This document shows positions 13,454 through 26,286 of a stretch of 64,000 nucleotides of DNA, in pieces. This stretch comes from Bombus terrestris (Eukaryota > Arthropoda > Insecta > Hymenoptera > Apidae): the NCBI RefSeq assembly GCF_910591885.1, contig NC_063281.1:13375200-13439199 (forward strand), in the 5' to 3' direction. The notes beneath the pieces were generated by a model, which saw only the letters and a list, made by a program, of their open reading frames with translations, made no database searches and was not told where the DNA came from. A program made the translations under genes and the position numbers. Positions within the stretch are counted from its first letter, which is position 1, and the number at the start of each line of letters is the position of its first letter.

Positions 13454-16400
13454 ATGTTCGCGATAATGCCGATGGAGACAGAGGGGCACGGCAGGGAGTT
13501 CGGCCGCCGGCAGAAGATGCGCGCCAAGTGCACGGTAGAGTTCGTCTGCAAGTACTGCCAGCGGCGCTTCACGAAGCCCTACAACCTCATGATCCACGAG
13601 CGCAGCCATAAGGACGACGTGACCTTCACCTGTGAGGTCTGCGGAAAGTCCTTCAAGCGACAGGATAACCTCAAGCAACACAGGTACATTTCGCCCGGAA
13701 TATTCTTTTAAATATCTATGTACGTGCATACGTCTGTTATATGCCTCTATTATATATCCGTGTATATGTAGATACATATATAAAGACACGTATATACGTA
13801 CATATGAACATTTTTTTTTATCGAGTATGTTCTAATTCGCCGCTCGGCGACGGGACTAATTCCGTGGTTGATTTTCGCGCTGATCAGACGTCCATCAGAC
13901 CCAGGATCGCTATTTTTCGTCTCTGTACGGGTTAACAGTGCAGTAGTCTTTGTTATACTTTGTTTTCTGCTCTTTCTCTTCTTTTTCTTATGTTTTTTTT
14001 TGTTCGTTCGGTCCCGTGGTGATGTGGTTGATCGTGGATTGCCGTGTCGCGATAGCAAGTTGCATCGAGTGATGATTATGAATGAACTAGTGCGAGCTGA
14101 AAAGGTCGCGGACCGTGCCCGTGACACTGACAGACTCGACGAGCTCGTGGCCATTTCGAGGAGAGATTGTGGTGAAGTTCGACGTGATCCTGGTGTCTGA
14201 AGACGAATTTCGTTGACGTCTTTCTCGACGTCTGGTGTCGATCGCGCGATCACTTTCTCGGAGCTGGTCCCGAAAAATCGATCGCTATGGCTCGTTCGAA
14301 GATTGACAGTAGCTGAAAGACGTGTCTGTGCTCGATTCGTGTTCCGTCGCGAATGTTCTTGAACGTGAAGTGCGGTAACGTAAAGTTCGAACAGTGATAA
14401 ATCGATATCTCTCGTGTCGGGCGTACTCGAATCGGTGTTCTCGAATAACTTGATAAAATTCCGTTCAGAAAATGTTGAAATTTGTGTTTTAACATGAAAA
14501 ATCGATATCTTTTTCGTGACGTTTGCGTTGATAGCCGTATAGCAGTGCTCGCGTTAAAATTTTTTTGTGGAAATATGACAAAGATATAAGCGGAGTGATT
14601 TAACAAATTTTTTCCGATTCCTTTCGTTAAACTGTTCATCGTTTCGATGGTTTCTAACGCTAAAGTATTAACCTTGATACGTTGCAAAATTCAAGTGTCA
14701 CGTGAAAGAAAAATTAACAGACATAATCGTTTTTCGAAAATTCATCGGAAGAATCTTCGCGTTTCGCGTATATAACTATAAACGTAGATTCGGTAATAAA
14801 ATTGTGATCTAAAAGAAAAGTTAAAACTCGCGAAAAAAACTCAGCTACAAAAGTTGACGTTTCTGCCGAATCGTCTTAGCATAGTCAAACATTATAATAT
14901 TTTCTTTAAATACAGTCGTTAAATTCTTCTCGTACATTTGTTTCAAAATGTAAAACAAAAATCACGTTTCGGTAATAAAAGCAAGGCAATATTACCGAAG
15001 CAACATTTTAAACGAAACATAAATTGCATTTCCACAAAGAAATAACGAATAAATTCAACGTTATAACGTTTCGAAGCGAGTCGTTTCCCGAAATTTCGAT
15101 GGTAGTTCCGTTCCATTCGATTCTCAGTCCCGTTTAGTTGGTAAAATACGACGAAAGTGCATTCGTTCGAAACCTATCGATTTAAAACGAACTAGCCGCG
15201 CATATTGTGTATTGACCCAAGCGAGCAAGAACATAGGGACCACTTCGAAAACCGGTCGGGTCACCAGTAGGACCTTTTGTAAGACGAAAAAGTATAATCC
15301 AACGAAGACAGTACTTCATTTAGTGATTCATCCTGCTGGATGATTTCCCACCGACGATTCGTCAATCCTTTTCCTTTCCCATCACGACGGATCCATCGTC
15401 GTTTCAATGCGAAATCGCGACGAGAAACTCGGTTGCGAATAATCGTCGTCGAACGAAGCACAGACACGTTCGTTCAAAATAAAAATACAGTTTTCATATT
15501 CGATAAAACGAGTAATATGGTTAAGAATTTGACGTTTGAATCTTTCGCCGCACTTTCCATGCGAAAAGGTTTACTTCGTGAAATTTCGTAGACCCGTTCT
15601 ATACGAATTTTTAGAAGTATCGTAAAATATCGAACATAGATAATTTTATCCAATATCCTGCGAAATAACGAAGATTTTTTTATTCCAAGACGTATTATAA
15701 CGTGTTTCGACGAGTGACGAGATATTTCGAGATAAATTTTGTTCGTCAATTAGGTTTACGTGTTGTGGCACAACGAATTTCATTGTTTTAACAAATATTC
15801 GCGAAAATACCTAGCTTTTTACGATAAAACGTGAGAATTGAAAAGCGAAAGTTTGCTCGCTTCAGCCGGACGTAACTTCGCGACCCGTCGGTCGTCGACA
15901 ATCGGCAATCAAATATGAATTGGCTATGAAACGTCAACCGAATATAAAATACATCCCTAATAATCGTAATTTTTTGCACACTGACAGCCAAATATTTCCG
16001 CCAATGCAAATTTTTATAAAATTTTGTATCGTTGAAATCGCACTTTCCATTTCAAGAAAGATATACTTCGCGTGTTGTTACATATATGAATAAAAATTTT
16101 TCATTTTAGTTGCATCCTATAAACGATAAACAATTATATTTCTTGCAATTTCGCTGATTGCAAAGAAAATCAACGATTTTGTTAATACGGAGAAGAAAAG
16201 AATTTGAAATTTAAAATCACTGGGAATTTTTAATCAAGTCCCAAAATTACTTGATTTACGTACAACTTTAATTTGACTGAAATTACCAGTATTTCAAGCA
16301 ATTCTGAGAGACGAAACTTCTGTTATTCTTCCTGTTCGATATTAAACGTAGTAATTCGAATGCTCGAGCTAGCATAAAATGCATGATATATAAAGGTATA

Positions 16401-17965
16401 ATTTAAACGAAAAAGTTACTGCTTTTACGGAAATACCATGGAGTTAATAAAAACGTCGATATCTCCAGCGGTTGACATCGCTTCATTAAAAACGAAATTT
16501 ACTTATCAGGAACGAGAATGATTTGGCGTATCGTGTACCGGTCTCGCAACTTCGTAAATCATTTAACAATTAGTAGCAACCTCCGCTCTAACATAACGCA
16601 AAACTCTAAAAGTTAATAGCTGGGGAAGGATCACAATGTATATAAAGGTATATGAAAAAAAAGGATACATAAAATATTGTTCTAAAATATTTAAAAAGAG
16701 ATATTTGGCATTCGTGCACGAAATAGTGAAAGGACGAAGAGCAGAGAAATCAACTTTTTAGAAAATCAGTTTGTATTAGAAAATTATTGATTGCTCGATT
16801 GATTTTGAAGACAACGAGAAGAGAATACTTTTTCGATAATTTAGCTAATTGTCTTTGGATCTGAATTTCGTCGACGATCGAGCGAACCGGGTCATTTTCA
16901 CGCGTGACCTTTTCGCGGCATATTGGCCTTGCGTAGTGGTAACGTGTCACCTTCACCGTGGTAATTTCGCGTAGGAAAACGAAGAAGGTAGTGAGGGAAT
17001 CCGCGTAGATCCGCGAAGTTCACGTCCTTCCTCCCATGACGCCGTCTTGGCACTTTGAAGATCAGTCTGACCCATAAATCAGTCTGAAATAATGCTGCCT
17101 CCGCATGGAACGTGCGAGCCAGCGAGCGTGCGCACGCACGTTCGAACGAGCGAGCGATAAAATAAATCTTCGATACTGGTGGATACTAATGGATACCTTG
17201 TATGTAACGGCGGTGGTCTTGTTTTCTGTTCTGTTGTAGATGTGGGTGGCGGTGAGCGGGAGCTCTGAACCTCCTGCACCTTGACACACACACAATGTAC
17301 ACGCAACAACAACAATATCAACATGATCAACAAAAAGAAATTCTAACAATTCAACAACAGCCTATAAAAACAAAAAGTTGCAATCCACGTTCTTCTCTAT
17401 CGTTTGACATTTATATATACTTATATAGTCTTCCCCTCTTGTTTCTATTATCTTTTTATTTCTTTTTTATCGTACTCGTCACTCAAAATTTGCCGCGTTA
17501 CGTCCCTGTCGCAATCGTGAGAACAACGCACGATCATCGATTCCGTGTATTGCTACCGCCACCACGAGATAAAGAAAAAAGAACAACGAAGGATAGAATA
17601 CACCCAGCATGCTATAAAAGATCTACACTTCTATCAACGCTATCACCTTTTTCGATATTCTTCCGCTGTTTCTGCTACGATCGACGATCCACGATCGCAT
17701 TTATCGCCTTCTAATTTCTACTGATACTAACACGAGCGCGCACGACAACCCCTCTCGCTATTCGCGAAGCGGTGGAATTTGATTTGCTAATTAGGAGAAG
17801 AAAAAAAAAGTGAGGGAGAGGGAGAGGAAGCAGACAACTTCTTGAAGAGAATTTTCCTCATCTTCCGATTTCGACCATCTTTGTTCCAGGAGCATACACT
17901 CTGTTCCCTACAAGGGCTCCAACGGCTACTCAAATGGCTATTCGAATGGCTACTCTAGGTACTAG
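13454..17965 (+). CDS. drm: Drumstick homologue, odd-skipped-family C2H2 zinc-finger protein (join 13454-13683, 17890-17965)
   Basis: The joined reading frame encodes 101 residues. It starts MFAIMPMETEG, and the opening MFA-M pattern, short basic linker and two fingers match the small insect protein Drumstick, not the longer Odd, Sob or Bowl. Finger 1 uses C32, C35, H48 and H52 and contains CKYCQRRFTKPYNLMIHERSH, typical of the odd-skipped family. Finger 2 uses C60, C63, H76 and H80. Exon 1 ends with the first two bases of the Arg77 codon at a GTACAT donor. Exon 2 begins after TTGTTCCAG and restores that codon, so the frame is kept and H80 comes from exon 2. In Drosophila, Drm is a nuclear regulator that binds Lines and relieves its inhibition of Bowl in gut and leg patterning; the same role here is inferred. 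The ATG at 13454 is the first in the leader after 13079. The unspliced frame would end after ten intron-coded residues and lose the last zinc ligand. Confidence 0.93.
13684..17889 (+). other. drm: drm intron 1 (about 4.2 kb)
   Basis: The intron runs from the GTACAT donor to the TTCCAG acceptor and splits the Arg77 codon after its second base. It is AT-richer than the flanking exons. It contains a (TA/TG/CA)-rich stretch near 13730-13805, a T-rich tract near 13970-14000, a CAA-rich stretch near 17300-17365, and a purine-rich stretch just before the acceptor. Open frames inside it overlap on both strands and show no domain. Large introns in patterning genes often hold enhancers, but no specific element can be proved here. 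Confidence 0.88.
17890..17965 (+). CDS. drm: drm exon 2: end of finger 2 and SNGY-repeat tail
   Basis: This 76-base terminal coding exon is too short to show up as an open frame by itself. It was found by looking for an acceptor in the phase left by exon 1. A pyrimidine-containing stretch ending TTGTTCCAG precedes it. It encodes the tail SIHSVPYKGSNGYSNGYSNGYSRY (residues 78 onward, given here in two parts: SIHSVPYKG, then SNGYSNGYSNGYSRY) and stops at TAG 17963-17965. SIH completes the C2H2 spacing H-x3-H of finger 2 and resembles the linker after this finger in Odd-family proteins. The three SNGY units are a small internal repeat of unknown function. The spacing and phase fit leave little doubt that this is the real exon. 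Confidence 0.9.
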
Positions 17966-18500
17966 AAGCCATCCGGCCAACTAATATCCTAAATCTTCTC
18001 CCGTAGAGACGCGTTTCTCTCTGTTTCTGATTAGGCTAGTTTCATACCGCGTGGTTGTGGTTCAACAAATATTTATTGGAATTTCGACGGAGCCTATACG
18101 TATGTACATAAACGTACGACGATGGAATTTTATACATACGAGCATGCATATGAAATGTAAGAACGGAATAACGTGTCGGCCGTTTTGTTCAGAAAGAATT
18201 AGCTTCTAGATACTAATTTTAAATGACGATCGAATATAGAGAACGTCTCTTCAATTAGAAATCTTACTTTACATCGAGTCGATAGTGAATTATGTTGAAT
18301 TATTCTTCTTCCAGTTCTATTCAAAAATTAAGAAACGAGAGAAAAATCAGTAGAAAGAACGAGATCTGAACTCGGTAAATGTTCAGACTCCTTGCATTGG
18401 AAAGAAACGAAAGGAGAACGAGCGTGACACGAAAAACGATAGAAAAAAAGCTCTCGACAACGATCCAACGATGAAAATAAAAATCCACGTCGAAATTCCG
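17966..18500 (+). other. drm: drm 3' UTR (inferred extent)
   Basis: The sequence after the TAG has no coding signal. It is AT-rich with scattered TTTATT and TATGTACAT words. The end is set by the first canonical AATAAA after the stop, so the extent is a prediction. Confidence 0.4.
18476..18481 (+). terminator. drm: Candidate polyadenylation signal for drm
   Basis: This is the first AATAAA after the stop codon, about 510 bases downstream. T- and GT-containing sequence follows near 18525-18555, as expected for a downstream element. Other variants of the signal could be used instead. Confidence 0.35.
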
Positions 18501-21230
18501 AGAATCTTTTGACCCGATCACGCGTCCATTCTTCTCGATGTCCGTCTGTCGGTATTCCGAGTCGATCGATTAATTAATCAACTCGAAAAGACGCAGCGCG
18601 TCAGCCTACTGAGTCGCAAGGGAAACAGTTCCGTAATTACTGATCGTCTCCTCGCCTGTCTTACGAACCTCGCTTCTCGCTCCTTCATTCCGCTTCTCCG
18701 ATTATTTTTTTTTTTTTATTTTTTTTCGCTTCTGCCACTTTCCTGTATTCCGAGCCTAGACACCTAGACGCCAGCCACAGCAAGTCATCGAGACTTTTCA
18801 TCGCGACAAAAGACATGGAGAGACAGAAACAAAACAAGAAGAATCACGTCAATGGTGTCAACCGTGTTAGAATTTCATCGACACGAGGCTCCCGAGGATT
18901 CCATGCAAAATCAAATTAATCGAATCGTTGAATTCACACCAAGACGAGAGCTGGAAGTTAGAATACCGAAGATCTGATCACAACACGTTTCACATTCGTT
19001 AAACGGATCTCTATGGTCTTTCGAGAGTATTTCAAGCATTCCTCGATCGAAATTTCTCGACAATTCGAAGAACGTGCGAGATAACAAACGAAATCGTTCT
19101 ACTTCAACGTGTTTAACGAATGTCCGCCGGTGAAGGATAGTCAGGAGTTGCATAAGATCGTGGAAAGGCAGACAGGGAAATCTAACTTCGTTATCAGCGA
19201 CACGTTCGAAGAACACGAAGTATATGCCCAACCAGTTTTCGTTATCTCGAAAAATCTACTCGCCCGTGGTTCCTGCTTTCTCCCGACCGAGCTAAGTAAC
19301 ATCTTAATCATGGAAAGCAAAGCCGCCGTAATTCAGTTCGAGCATCCATGGGAACAGAGCAACGAGGCCAAGGTCGTACGAAGAAAATCATCGCACGCTT
19401 TCGTCCGTAAGATCGAAATTTCATCGCTTGCCATTCTCGACTTACCAAATTCGAAACATTCGATCGGAAATTATTAAAGGAACTGTAACACGCACGAGGA
19501 AATCCATACGCACGAGAATCTTTGGAAAGGTGGTCCGAAATAAATTAAAAGATCAGACTGATTAATCTGACGAAAGAAATGCCTGTCGGGGGCCACGAAT
19601 CCGGCGAACGAAGCATCGAAAAATTTGAATTTCAATATCAAAGGGGTCTCGGAATCGCCGATTGGGATTCACGTTGGCCCGGAAGCGGCTAATTTGAATT
19701 GGAAGATCCGCTCGTTTCAGGAGCAGGTGGCAACAAGCGGAGAAAAAAGGAAGGCTCCGTGTCAACAGTGTTACACGAGGACCTCGGGCTAGAGTTCCAA
19801 ATTAGGCCGCGTAATAACCCGCTTCAAAGATGCTGCTGAGGACCGGATGCTACCGTGGGACCACGCCCAAGCCTGGAGCGACGCGTTCTTGGGCCGACAT
19901 CAACATCTGGCCATCAGGATCACAGTCGAGTCGTCTCGGGGGCTCGGTTCCGCGTGATTCAACGCGATTCAACGGGAAGAATCGAATCAAGATATCTCGG
20001 TGGTCCCATAGCGTACCAAGGCGAACCGAAATCGCGAGCCAAGCAACATCTAGCCGGAGACGCGACCAGACGACCTTGGAAATGTGAAACAAGGCGAGTC
20101 CGCTGACGCAGATAGCAGTCAGCTGGAATCGGTTTCCAGTGGATGAACCGTCGACTCTGCAAGTGTCTCTTCGATTTCGCGCGGATACGAAACCTCGGCC
20201 GTTCGATCGAGAACGGCATGATCGATTGCTATCGAGCGTTTCCTAGACTGGACAACCGTTGGCGCGACCGTATCGTTCTTTCGTCTTCGTAACCTTTCTC
20301 GTGGCTTCGTTGCTGAACATCGGCGTTGGGAAAAGCGTTGGGAGAAAACGGAAACCGGTCAGGCATGTTCGAATCCATTGAAGATGTCATTGGTAATTTT
20401 TGGTTTCAAGGTCTTATTCTTGGCTTTCTATTTCAAGGATATTTTTCTGTTAATTTCAAGATTAGTTTTCGATGAATGGACGAAAAAGAAATATCGAAAG
20501 TATAAAATTATCGATCGTTCGAAATAACAGAATTTCCTTAAGAAACTATTTCAAATCCGACAATCACCAGTCACCTTACAATGTATTTAACCAGACCGCC
20601 ATAGACGAAGAAACAACTATTTCTTTTTTCCGTCACCGAACGTTCGATCAAAATATAATTACCTTGCGCAAAATTTAAATTTCGTGCTTCCCTGAAAGGA
20701 TGATGTATTACACGCGACTCGAGCTGCACAGCTGTCTTTCATTTTTTATTCTCTTTCTTCTTAGGAATACATTCTGACACGGTCGCGTGTCGGTCACGAT
20801 CGACAAATTTCCGGGACTAGTTTTAACGCGTCCACGTTGTAAATTAAACACTTACACACGGCGTGGATGAGAAGTAAAAATAATTGTTTGAACGACTCCG
20901 ACTTTCGTAAGCTGCGACGTCTCGAGGGTGCTCGAGATGGATCGATCGGTCAATTGTTCGTCAGCATCGAAAGTCTGCGGCGATCACATCGACAAAAAGC
21001 GATATAAAACTTGACTCGATCCCTTGAGGTATTGAAATTGTATTAAATTCAGCTGTCATCCTCTCGGGAGACCTGTTTCTCCGGAACGGAACGGAAGTTA
21101 GGGAAAGAAAAGGAGCGAAGTTGGAAAAAAAAGAAAGAAAATCAAAGTCGCGCTTTGTATATACCTTGAAAATGACAATTTATCGCTATATTTTCTATTA
21201 TTGTATCGTATTACGAACAACGCGATTATC
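18501..21230. other. Intergenic downstream of drm
   Basis: No gene recognised. A T-rich tract occurs near 18704-18728. A 122-residue frame at 19109-19477 (+) overlaps an opposite-strand frame and has no recognisable domain. A GC-richer patch lies at 19.8-20.3 kb. Confidence 0.55.
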
Positions 21231-21236
21231 ACGTGC

Positions 21237-21270
<34 letters not shown>

Positions 21271-21284
21271 ATTATTAATTATTG
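21237..21284. repeat. (ATT)n microsatellite
   Basis: About ten TAT/ATT units in a row, followed by degenerate AT-rich sequence. Confidence 0.95.
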
Positions 21285-21410
21285 GACGAACGTTATGGAA
21301 GAAAACTGAAAAAAATGAATAGTCGTTAGTCAATGCGCATCGTAGCCAATCGATAGGCCTCTCGATCCCCGTAGAAGCTGTATTCACGTTTTTACCGATT
21401 AATAGAAGTG

Positions 21411-21484
21411 ATAATAATGTTATTATTATATTTTATATTATATATTATTATATATTATATTATAATTATTATAATTATATATTG
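21411..21484. repeat. AT-rich low-complexity tract
   Basis: Almost pure A and T built from ATTAT and TATAT units. It lies about 130 bases after the (ATT)n run. Confidence 0.95.
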
Positions 21485-21794
21485 TAACGTGTATCTATAT
21501 CTATATGCCTGTATCGCTAGCTTTACAAGTGAACCGAGGCGCACGGTCAGCCCGGTGACAATGTGAAAAACAGACAGAACGTATGTGTGCGTGAAAGAGT
21601 GTGAGAAAACGTATGAGAGCTAGAGAGAGAGCGAGAGGTGATTCTGTTGCTTTTCTCTCGAAGAGAGATAAGACGACACGAGTATGCGTGACACCTCTCC
21701 GTGTGCTTTCGGGGAATCGCATTGTACTTGTGGGCACGTCCCACCCTACCGGCCTACCAATAAATTTTGCCAAGTCGTAAAACGCTGTTCCGCA

Positions 21795-21870
21795 CTTTTT
21801 TCTTCTTTTTTCTCTCTTTTTTTTGCCTTTATTTCCTTCTTCTCCTTCTTCTTCTTCTTCGTCTTCTTCT
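21795..21870. repeat. Polypyrimidine (TTC)n-like tract
   Basis: A pyrimidine strand of T-runs passing into TTC repeats with one TCG interruption. It yields poly-Phe and poly-Glu frames that are artefacts. Confidence 0.9.
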
Positions 21871-24800
21871 GTGCGGGCCGCGCGAGCGCGAGCGAGCACA
21901 TTTTCACGAAATCCGCCGTCCCATCGTTTTTTCCATGGCCGACGAGTCCAGCCGATGAAAGTTATCGGATGACCATGTTCATCCCGATGCCTCGCATCTC
22001 TGCTCGAACCGAGGCTGATTTGTTGTCCGTTTAATTGAATTATTTTAATGGGCCCCTCGGGGTCTTTTGATGGACGACTTCGGCCCAGCAGCCTCCACCT
22101 CCGCTTCCTTTCTTTCTCTCTTCCGTTTCGATCTGTTCGAGGGTTTTGACGGTGATCTATGCATCGCTACACAGCCCAGGTCGCGTTTCTTTCTTGCTGG
22201 GACGAGTCCAATAGGAAGGATTTTGCGAAGGTGTACAACACTCTGACGGATCGTAGGTAGGTAGGTCTCGACTATCTACAACTTCTCTTTGTTTCAAGGA
22301 AGAGAAATTATAGCTGACTACAACTTCGTGCTTTGGTTGTTTAGTTCTAGCGCTACGACGTAGTAACGACGAAATTCAATATTGGAGATAAATAAAACTA
22401 TATTGATAAAACACCGAATCAAAATACGATAATAATAAGAAAAAAAAAAAGAAGAAAAGATAAAAATAAGGTCCATAATAGCGAAGTGAAAAGCAGGAAA
22501 GGCAGCACGATGCTTTCAACGTCAAAACCTCGCACAATTTAGCCAAGGAAGCCGTTCGAAATCACGGGGCAACGACGATAATGTTCGAACAGTGAAATAT
22601 CAACACGTCGGGACGGGCGATTTAAATGGAAACGCAGGGTCATTTAAAGTCGTCTCTGATTGTCCCGTTCTCGAGATCGTGGTATATTTAAAACGAGTTT
22701 CTGATGAGTCGTAGCCAGGCATCGCTTCGAAATGGTCGTCACGCGAATCGTAACAAGCGAGAAGAAACGAACGAGGCGAGAAAAGGAGAAAAGGATAAGC
22801 AGAGTATTCGTGATCGAGACAGGCCTCCCGCAGGCGTGAAATAGCCGAGTGTTTGCACGAAATTATCATTCCTGTCACAATACGTCGTCCGTAGAGAAAC
22901 AGTACGTCTTGACTCAATTAGCTTTACCGGATTCGAAAAAGAGACGTATCAGTGACCGGAAGAGGCTCTTGGGCGGGCGAACGGTTAGAGGGGGCAGGAG
23001 GGATCGGCAAACATTGAAACATTAGCTATGCTCCGCTCGAATACGTTTCTGCCTTTTTAAACGTATTTCTTCCTGGTACACGTTTCACGATGAGTTTCTT
23101 AAGCACATTTTTACAGCTTCGTTTTTACCTCGTTTTTACCTCGTTTTTACCTCGGTTTTACGTTTACCTCGTTTTAAACGCGTATAGTCGTTAAATTTAC
23201 CTCGAACAATGTGATACTTTATACCGGCGATATGGAATTTTGCGCATTAAAACGTACAACACCTGAGAGATCTATCGGAAGGACGACAATGTACTCGTAT
23301 ATCCTGCAGTTATCGATCAATCGAGGAAGAAGGAGAGGTAGGTGCATTCGACGGGATATGTACAAGGTACCCATTTAATATTCGTTTTTTTCACAATGCT
23401 TGCGACCTTGTACGAAACACATCGGAGATCCATTGAACAGGCAGCGCGATAAAATTCGAATCAGATCGTCGTAAAGTATGAAATACGTGTAAAACGTATC
23501 GCTTTCACTTGGTCAGCGAGACTTTGATTTTTCTATAGTTCGTCCGTGGTTCGTGCAGAATTTTGCGATTGTGCAACAGGCTTTAAGCCTGATCGGAGAG
23601 GCGCACGGCGCGGGCGTACAAGATTGCAGACGGTGCATCCTGTTCGCTTTATGCTTCTGCTGGAAGCTGCTCTCACCTCCTGGGGCAAAAGTCGTGAGCT
23701 GAATGTCACGGTGATTGAATACGACCCGTTGATGCGCGCTTTCCGAGACGAGCGTTACACGCCTCTCCACCTCCGCGTCCATCTCCGTGTCTCCCGTCTT
23801 ACCTGGATTTAGGAATATTTTTACAATGTCTACAGCCCCATTTTTGTCCAGGTTTCCTCTTTTACCTCCACGTAACATGCGCCTCTGAATAATTTATCAG
23901 CCGAAACATTACTGCTAAGTATCCTCTTCCTCCTCCTCTTCCATCTTCGAGGCACCGAGTCCGTGTTTTACGACCACTTTACGGCCACTTTGTACTTTTG
24001 CCTCGCGATCGGTGATCCACGCTCTGCCCGAGGTAAATACGCGAACCGTTTCTTCCAACGAAATTGAATTAAACGTCGAACGATTCCCTACAGGCGTTTA
24101 GGTTTCCGGTTAGGAAGCAACGTTTAAACGACATTGGTTATTTAGATACCGAATGTTGGAAAATACAAGAACCGTTCAAAAATTGTTGACACCAGAACCA
24201 ACAAGAATACTAATTTTCCATTCCAAAAACTAAATGAAGCGCACAACGCGTTAAACACGTGAAGCGGCGGATTAAGCAGATTTATCGGCATCCCCTTAAC
24301 CTCGAACGATTGGCACACGATGGCCAGCGTTAATTCGACTCGCGTAAGTCCGTTGCCATGGCACGAGAGCGTTTCCACATACTTAAGAACAAGTTATGAG
24401 CATGTGCGAAGTGGTAAGGTAGCGGGCAGAAGCTTCCCATGCAGCTCTCACCTCCGCGGGCGGAAAGTGAACTTCGCGTTGCAGCCGACGTGACCGCGAT
24501 CCGTTTTGGGGGGAAAGGTCGGTGAAAAACGACTCGACGATCGCTACTATAATAGCACCAATGCCACGAGCCGCTTTCACTCCGCCAGAGACGCAGTTTC
24601 TTCGAACGCGGAAACGTTAGTGCGACGCGGCTGACCTTGCGTGCTCGAAGTTCGCAAGGTTCGTCGTTCAGGCCTCGTAAATTGATTATCGACTCACTGT
24701 GTCCACTTCGAAGAATGATCGTCACTTCTTTCTTTGAGTTGCAAATATCTCTTTAAAATGCACCTGTACCTACACGAACGTATTCCGAATTTTGCATTTG

Positions 24801-25350
24801 AAACCTTTGGTAAGTGAGATACGAACGCATTAGTAGGGCGGAACTTTCTAATGAAAAATTTGAGAGGAAATGGAAAGAAATTATTACGTCTTTATCCCTA
24901 TCGTAAGATAGTTGAAAGTGAACGATTTTCTCTCGTTCAGAAGCAAAGTTATTGGACCATACGAACAGCGTGTGCCACGAATCAAGCTCGAATAATCAAA
25001 GTTTTATCGGTATCGAGAACGCGAGGACTACGATATCCCCCGTTTGTTTCTGAATGATCTCTTCCGCGATCACGATTTATCAGCAACTAAACCGAACGAG
25101 ACTGCGATGCCAGAAATCCGAATAATCCGAGAAATAGCTCGTCAATCCCTTCATCGAACATAACCACCGCGTTTACTCGGTAATCGTAGGTCGTTAACAG
25201 CAAAAACGAACAGGTCTACGCCGACTCGGAACAGCAGGTATTAATGGAATACGGTAGGTCGTAGTTTCACGCAATCGGGGCTACCCGTGTAACGCTTGGT
25301 TATTAAATATAAACGTCAAGACAGCAGGGCATCAATATTGCAAGGGAATC
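21871..25350. other. Intergenic, no gene recognised
   Basis: Frames of 60-130 residues overlap on both strands without domains. The block contains an A-rich tract near 22440 and the minisatellite at 23117. Nothing else is evident. Confidence 0.55.
23117..23176. repeat. 11-bp tandem minisatellite
   Basis: About four to five copies of a CTCGTTTTTAC unit, with a single-base change in the fourth and a partial unit before the last. Confidence 0.9.
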
Positions 25351-25351
25351 A

Positions 25352-25411
25352 GCTAAGAGAGGAAAAGAGAGAGAGAGGAAAAGAAAGAGAAGGGAAAAGA
25401 AAGAGAGACGA
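25352..25411. repeat. GA-rich tract
   Basis: A purine-only stretch of GAGA and GAAA units, interrupted by isolated C and T bases. It lies just upstream of the oldest copy of the 25-29 kb repeated module. Confidence 0.85.
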
Positions 25412-25469
25412 GTTACGTGAGAAAGCGAGCGTCGTTTTGTAGTAGCAAAAGGTGAACGCTTAACTGCTC

Positions 25470-25512
25470 TAAAGGTTATTACTACAGTAACATCGTCGCG
25501 TCAAAGAAACGG
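25470..25512 (+). repeat. Diverged copy 1 of the TAAAGGTTACTACC module
   Basis: It aligns to the cores at 26334 and 29106 with a three-base insertion. Shared words are TAAAGGTTA, ACATCGTC or TCATCGTC, and GCGTCAAA or ACGTCAAA. Less similar than the other two copies are to each other. Confidence 0.6.
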
Positions 25513-26200
25513 TGAGAGGGAAGAAGGACGAAAAGAAAAGCAGCACTGTAGTTTCTGTTTGTCTTGACCGCACGCGAGGGTTGCGGCTAATCATATTACG
25601 TGTCCAAGATCCTATCGATTTGAAAATCGTCCGACACGATCAATGCCGCTCGATATAATTGCCTCGTATCCAATGATTACGCGATGTACTTCGTTAATTA
25701 CTTTATTAAGCCAGGAGTATAGATTATCGCGGATAAAACAGGATTGTGGGAATTGCATAGATTACCAAGAGGTAAGAGAATGGATATCGTGATTTATTCT
25801 GTCGGAGATTTGTATTACGCGTTATAAATGTATTAATTAATACGTTTCCTCGTGGATCCGTTAGCGAATATTTCGATATGGACGGCATATATTTTTAACG
25901 AAATGAAACGTTCGCCAAATGGGCTAATTGAAAACGGCGATTAGTAACACCTACACCGAACCTTTCTCCGAGTATCTGTAACAACGCGTAAGCTCTCGGT
26001 AGCACGTATATTAATCAACGAAAATCGAAATAAACGACAACGCCAACAACCGTTTTCAGCGTGGAATCGTTCGTCCGATGCACATTTCATGTGCCATCAA
26101 ATTGAACGATAGCTCGGATGCCACAGTGGAGGGTGCAACGAACTCGGATTTTCAACTTCTAGAAAGACATAACTTTTGAAACGTGACGGTATTCAGGGGA

Positions 26201-26224
26201 GAACGAACGAACGAACGAACGAAC
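26201..26224. repeat. (GAAC)n microsatellite
   Basis: Six consecutive GAAC units. Confidence 0.95.
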
Positions 26225-26286
26225 CGAGGGCCAAGGAAAAAAAATCCAAATAGGATTATAGAAAGGGAGAAGAAAGAGAGAGGCAA

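Noticed and set aside
13454..13711. Single-exon reading of drm, 85 residues
   Set aside because: It reads through a GTACAT donor and loses the last histidine of finger 2. Splicing to 17890 restores the finger in phase.
20360..20385. GTTCGAATCC, tRNA T-loop-like
   Set aside because: No matching acceptor stem, D-arm or anticodon arm in the right positions.
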